Position numbers and translations under genes: made by a program | In this document: positions 5,646 to 7,145 of the stretch, in pieces | Layout: each line of letters starts with the position of its first letter | How positions within the stretch are numbered: position 1 is the stretch's first letter | Origin: an uncultured Ruminococcus sp. | Lineage (GTDB): Bacteria > Bacillota > Clostridia > Oscillospirales > Acutalibacteraceae | Reading direction: 5' to 3' | Assembly (NCBI GenBank): GCA_902767285.1 | Contig: CACXHC010000230.1 | Coordinates: forward strand, 1-7,145 | Length of the DNA stretch: 7,145 bases | The notes under the pieces: model-generated | Seen by the model: only the letters and a program-made list of their open reading frames with translations | Database searches by the model: none | What the model was told of the DNA's origin: nothing

Positions 5646-6509
5646 ATGGCTGAAATAATTGGTGTAAGATTTAAAGATGTCGGAAAAGTTTATTATTTTG
5701 ACCCCTCTGGAAATTCTTTTAAAATCGGTGAAAAAGTGATCGTAGAAACTACTCACGGTGTTGAGTGCGGAAGTATAGCTTTGGAAAACAGAATTGTTGA
5801 TGACGAATCAATTGTTTATCCGCTGAAAAAAATCGTTCGCAGAGTTACCGAAAGCGATTTGAAACGACTGACCGAAAACAAAAAGCGTGAAGAACAATTA
5901 TTCAAAATATGTGCCGAAAAAATAGAAGAACTCGGTCTTGATATGAAACTCGTAAATTCCGAGCTGGCATTCGACAACAAAAAAGTTCTTTTTAACTTTA
6001 CCGCAGATGGAAGAGTCGATTTCAGAAATCTTGTTAAAGAGTTGGCTGCGATACTTCACATGAGAATAGAACTTCGTCAAATAGGGGTGCGTGACGAGGC
6101 GAAAATGATTGGCGGACTCGGGGTGTGCGGACGACCGTTCTGCTGTAATTTGTATATGGGCGAATTTCACCCTGTTTCGATAAAAATGGCGAAAGAACAA
6201 GGCTTATCGCTCAACTGTGCAAAAATATCGGGAACTTGCGGAAGGCTTATGTGCTGTTTGAAATACGAACAAGCGGCTTACTCTGATTTGCTCAAAAAAA
6301 TACCGAAAGTCGGTGCTATTGTGATGACTCCGAAGGGAGAAGGAACGGTTATGGAAGCTAATCTCATAAGCCAAGTACTGAAAGTGAAACTCAAAAAATC
6401 ACCTGATGCAGGTTTTTCGACATTCAAGGCAGGCGAAGTCAAGCTGATAAAAGATGCTCAAATAAAGGTTAACAAAGAAGAAATGGAAGAATTGAAGAAT
6501 CTTGAATAA
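5646..6509 (+). CDS. ricT: PSP1-domain protein RicT (YaaT family)
   Basis: This 287-residue cytoplasmic protein is the homologue of Bacillus subtilis RicT (YaaT). There it joins RicA and RicF in an iron-sulfur Ric (Y) complex that directs RNase Y cleavage of specific mRNAs and affects phosphorelay-controlled development. The N-terminal part (1-65) is the usual lead-in, IIGVRFKDVGKVYYFDP and GVECGSI. The PSP1 core follows, with FNFTADGRVDFRNLVKELA (116-134) and RIELRQIGVRDEAKMIGG (140-157). The diagnostic cysteines are GVCGRPFCC (159-167; Cys161, 166, 167) and GTCGRLMCC (196-204; Cys198, 203, 204), all present, consistent with Fe-S binding. The end is a short charged tail. The start has CGGAGA at 5635-5640. 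It is translated from the holB transcript, 21 bp downstream. RicA and RicF partners are not in this window. Target RNAs in this organism are unknown. Confidence 0.93.
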   Translation: MAEIIGVRFKDVGKVYYFDPSGNSFKIGEKVIVETTHGVECGSIALENRIVDDESIVYPLKKIVRRVTESDLKRLTENKKREEQLFKICAEKIEELGLDMKLVNSELAFDNKKVLFNFTADGRVDFRNLVKELAAILHMRIELRQIGVRDEAKMIGGLGVCGRPFCCNLYMGEFHPVSIKMAKEQGLSLNCAKISGTCGRLMCCLKYEQAAYSDLLKKIPKVGAIVMTPKGEGTVMEANLISQVLKVKLKKSPDAGFSTFKAGEVKLIKDAQIKVNKEEMEELKNLE

Positions 6510-6536
6510 TTGTTTAACAAATTATTAATTTTTTAT
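6505..6536 (+). terminator. Weak AT-only hairpin after ricT, possible terminator
   Basis: AATAATTGTT (6505-6514) can pair with AACAAATTATT (6516-6526) if one A is bulged out, and TTTTTT follows at 6529-6534. The stem overlaps the ricT stop codon (6507-6509) and has almost no GC pairs, so it would be weak. It is recorded because no better terminator is visible between ricT and the ferredoxin promoter. Confidence 0.3.
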
Positions 6537-6683
6537 TAACAGAAACTCAAGTTTGATATTAGTGAGTCTAACTAAACTTTTATAATAAATAAAATCAAAC
6601 ACATCACTCATTTTATCTATATAAAAGTAAATCCAAACTAACTTATTAGCATAGTTTTGATATATATGAAATCTTGAAAAGCC
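6537..6683. other. AT-rich spacer, no gene seen
   Basis: About 150 bases between ricT and the ferredoxin promoter show no open frame with a ribosome binding site on either strand. It contains two loosely similar stretches, AAGTTTGATATTAGT and AGTTTTGATATATAT, about 105 bases apart. AAGTTT...AAACTT arms could form an imperfect hairpin near 6549-6579. AT-rich upstream DNA of this kind may simply help the promoter. Confidence 0.4.
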
Positions 6684-6712
6684 TTGCATTTTAATAATAG
6701 TTGTGGTATAAT
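6684..6712 (+). promoter_or_regulatory. Extended -10 promoter for the ferredoxin gene
   Basis: TATAAT (6707-6712) is preceded by TGG (6704-6706), an extended -10. A weak -35 TTGCAT (6684-6689) lies 17 bp upstream. The predicted start near 6719 gives a leader of about 29 bases. The TGTGGTAT core is the same as in the murF promoter (TGTGGTATTAT). A perfect extended -10 and the strong ribosome binding site fit high expression. Confidence 0.7.
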
Positions 6713-6747
6713 GAAGTCGATAAAAAACTTAAGGAGGGTGTTTACCT

Positions 6748-6918
6748 ATGGCTTATAAAATTACTGACGATTGTATTTCTTGCGGTGCTTGTGCTGCTGA
6801 GTGTCCCGTAGAGGCAATTTCCGAGGGCGATGGCAAATACGAGATTGACGCAGATACTTGCATTTCCTGCGGAAACTGTGCAAATGTGTGTCCTGTTGAG
6901 GCTCCCACAGAGGAGTAA
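6748..6918 (+). CDS. 2[4Fe-4S] ferredoxin, clostridial type
   Basis: This is a small soluble electron carrier of 56 residues that shuttles low-potential electrons between enzymes such as pyruvate:ferredoxin oxidoreductase and hydrogenases in anaerobes. Two C-x2-C-x2-C-x3-C-P motifs are complete: CISCGACAAECP (9-20; Cys9, 12, 15, 19) and CISCGNCANVCP (38-49; Cys38, 41, 44, 48). The last cysteine of each motif would ligate the cluster held by the other, as in the family. The length, the internal two-fold repeat and the acidic make-up are typical. AAGGAGGG at 6731-6738 is a near-perfect ribosome binding site 9 bases before ATG. It is monocistronic, with a promoter at 6684 and a terminator at 6959. 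Which redox partners it serves cannot be told from this window. Confidence 0.95.
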   Translation: MAYKITDDCISCGACAAECPVEAISEGDGKYEIDADTCISCGNCANVCPVEAPTEE

Positions 6919-6958
6919 TTTTTCTTAAAAACATATTTGATACAAAACATGACAACTG

Positions 6959-6991
6959 ATCCGATTGCGTATTTTTGCAATCGGATTTTTT
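6959..6991 (+). terminator. Intrinsic terminator after the ferredoxin gene
   Basis: ATCCGATTGC (6959-6968) pairs perfectly with GCAATCGGAT (6977-6986) over 10 bp around an 8-base loop, followed by a run of six T (6986-6991). It lies 40 bases after the stop codon and closes the ferredoxin transcript. Confidence 0.92.
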
Positions 6992-7031
6992 GTAGTAGAA
7001 AATAGTTTGTTGAAAAAAGAGAATAATTTTT

Positions 7032-7145
7032 ATGTCATTATTGTACTTCACTTACAAGCAAACAGCCCCGGGGAATTTCCGATTTGTTGCTTATTTTCTC
7101 TTCTTTTTTTTGAAAAAAAAAGAAGCAAAAAAAACTTTTACTATA
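7032..7145 (+). other. Open frame running off the window edge, not recognised
   Basis: From ATG at 7032 the frame stays open for 38 codons to the end of the window: MSLLYFTYKQTAPGNFRFVA, then a Phe-rich stretch and a Lys-rich stretch. The Phe/Lys part is simply the translation of a poly-T/poly-A inverted repeat. The upstream AAAGAG (7015-7020) is a poor, slightly distant ribosome binding site and I see no clear promoter. This is more likely an intergenic repeat with a chance frame than a real gene. Confidence 0.2.
7100..7125. repeat. Poly-T/poly-A inverted repeat
   Basis: CTTCTTTTTTTT (7100-7111) and AAAAAAAAGAAG (7114-7125) are perfect inverted arms with GA between them, and the region continues with another A7 run (7128-7134 or so). 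It could be the foot of a terminator for either strand or part of a dispersed repeat. It may also be error-prone for sequencing because of the homopolymers. Confidence 0.5.

Noticed and set aside
6753..7051. Minus-strand frames across the ferredoxin gene
   Set aside because: They overlap a complete ferredoxin with both cysteine motifs and are shadows of it.

Overview
The window looks like chromosomal DNA from a low-GC member of the Clostridia, most likely Ruminococcus or a near relative in the Oscillospiraceae. This is inferred from AT-rich spacers, strong AGGAGG-type ribosome binding sites, Firmicutes-type sigma-A promoters, a holB-ricT gene pair, a clostridial 2[4Fe-4S] ferredoxin, a secreted dockerin protein and a BspA-type leucine-rich-repeat protein. 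All seven genes that I can support lie on the + strand. I see no RNA gene, CRISPR array, insertion sequence or phage gene.

Layout. At 1-2761 there is a promoter, murF (cell-wall precursor ligase), and 25 bp later a PLP enzyme of the O-acetylhomoserine sulfhydrylase type (metY-like), followed by a GC-rich hairpin. At 2801-3756 there is a cytoplasmic leucine-rich-repeat protein whose frame ends at 3550. Its missing C-terminal part is readable in the -1 frame down to 3756, and the break lies at an A7 run. At 3804-4691 there is a self-contained unit: a consensus promoter, a secreted protein with an N-terminal dockerin and a divergent CAP/SCP-like domain, and a strong terminator. At 4712-6531 there is a promoter followed by holB (DNA polymerase III delta prime) and ricT (PSP1/YaaT family). 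At 6684-6991 there is a monocistronic ferredoxin of 56 residues with its own extended -10 promoter and terminator. The last 150 bases hold an open frame running off the edge and a poly-T/poly-A inverted repeat, without a recognisable gene.

How they fit together. Most of the window is housekeeping: peptidoglycan synthesis, sulfur amino acid synthesis, replication clamp loading, RNA-processing regulation and electron transfer. The two accessory genes, the LRR protein and the dockerin-CAP protein, sit between the housekeeping transcripts. The observations most worth a second look are the one-base frame break in the LRR gene, with a well-preserved tail beyond it, and the dockerin-CAP protein, which contains no histidine at all and so cannot have the usual CAP histidine site. 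I found no convincing new multi-gene system.
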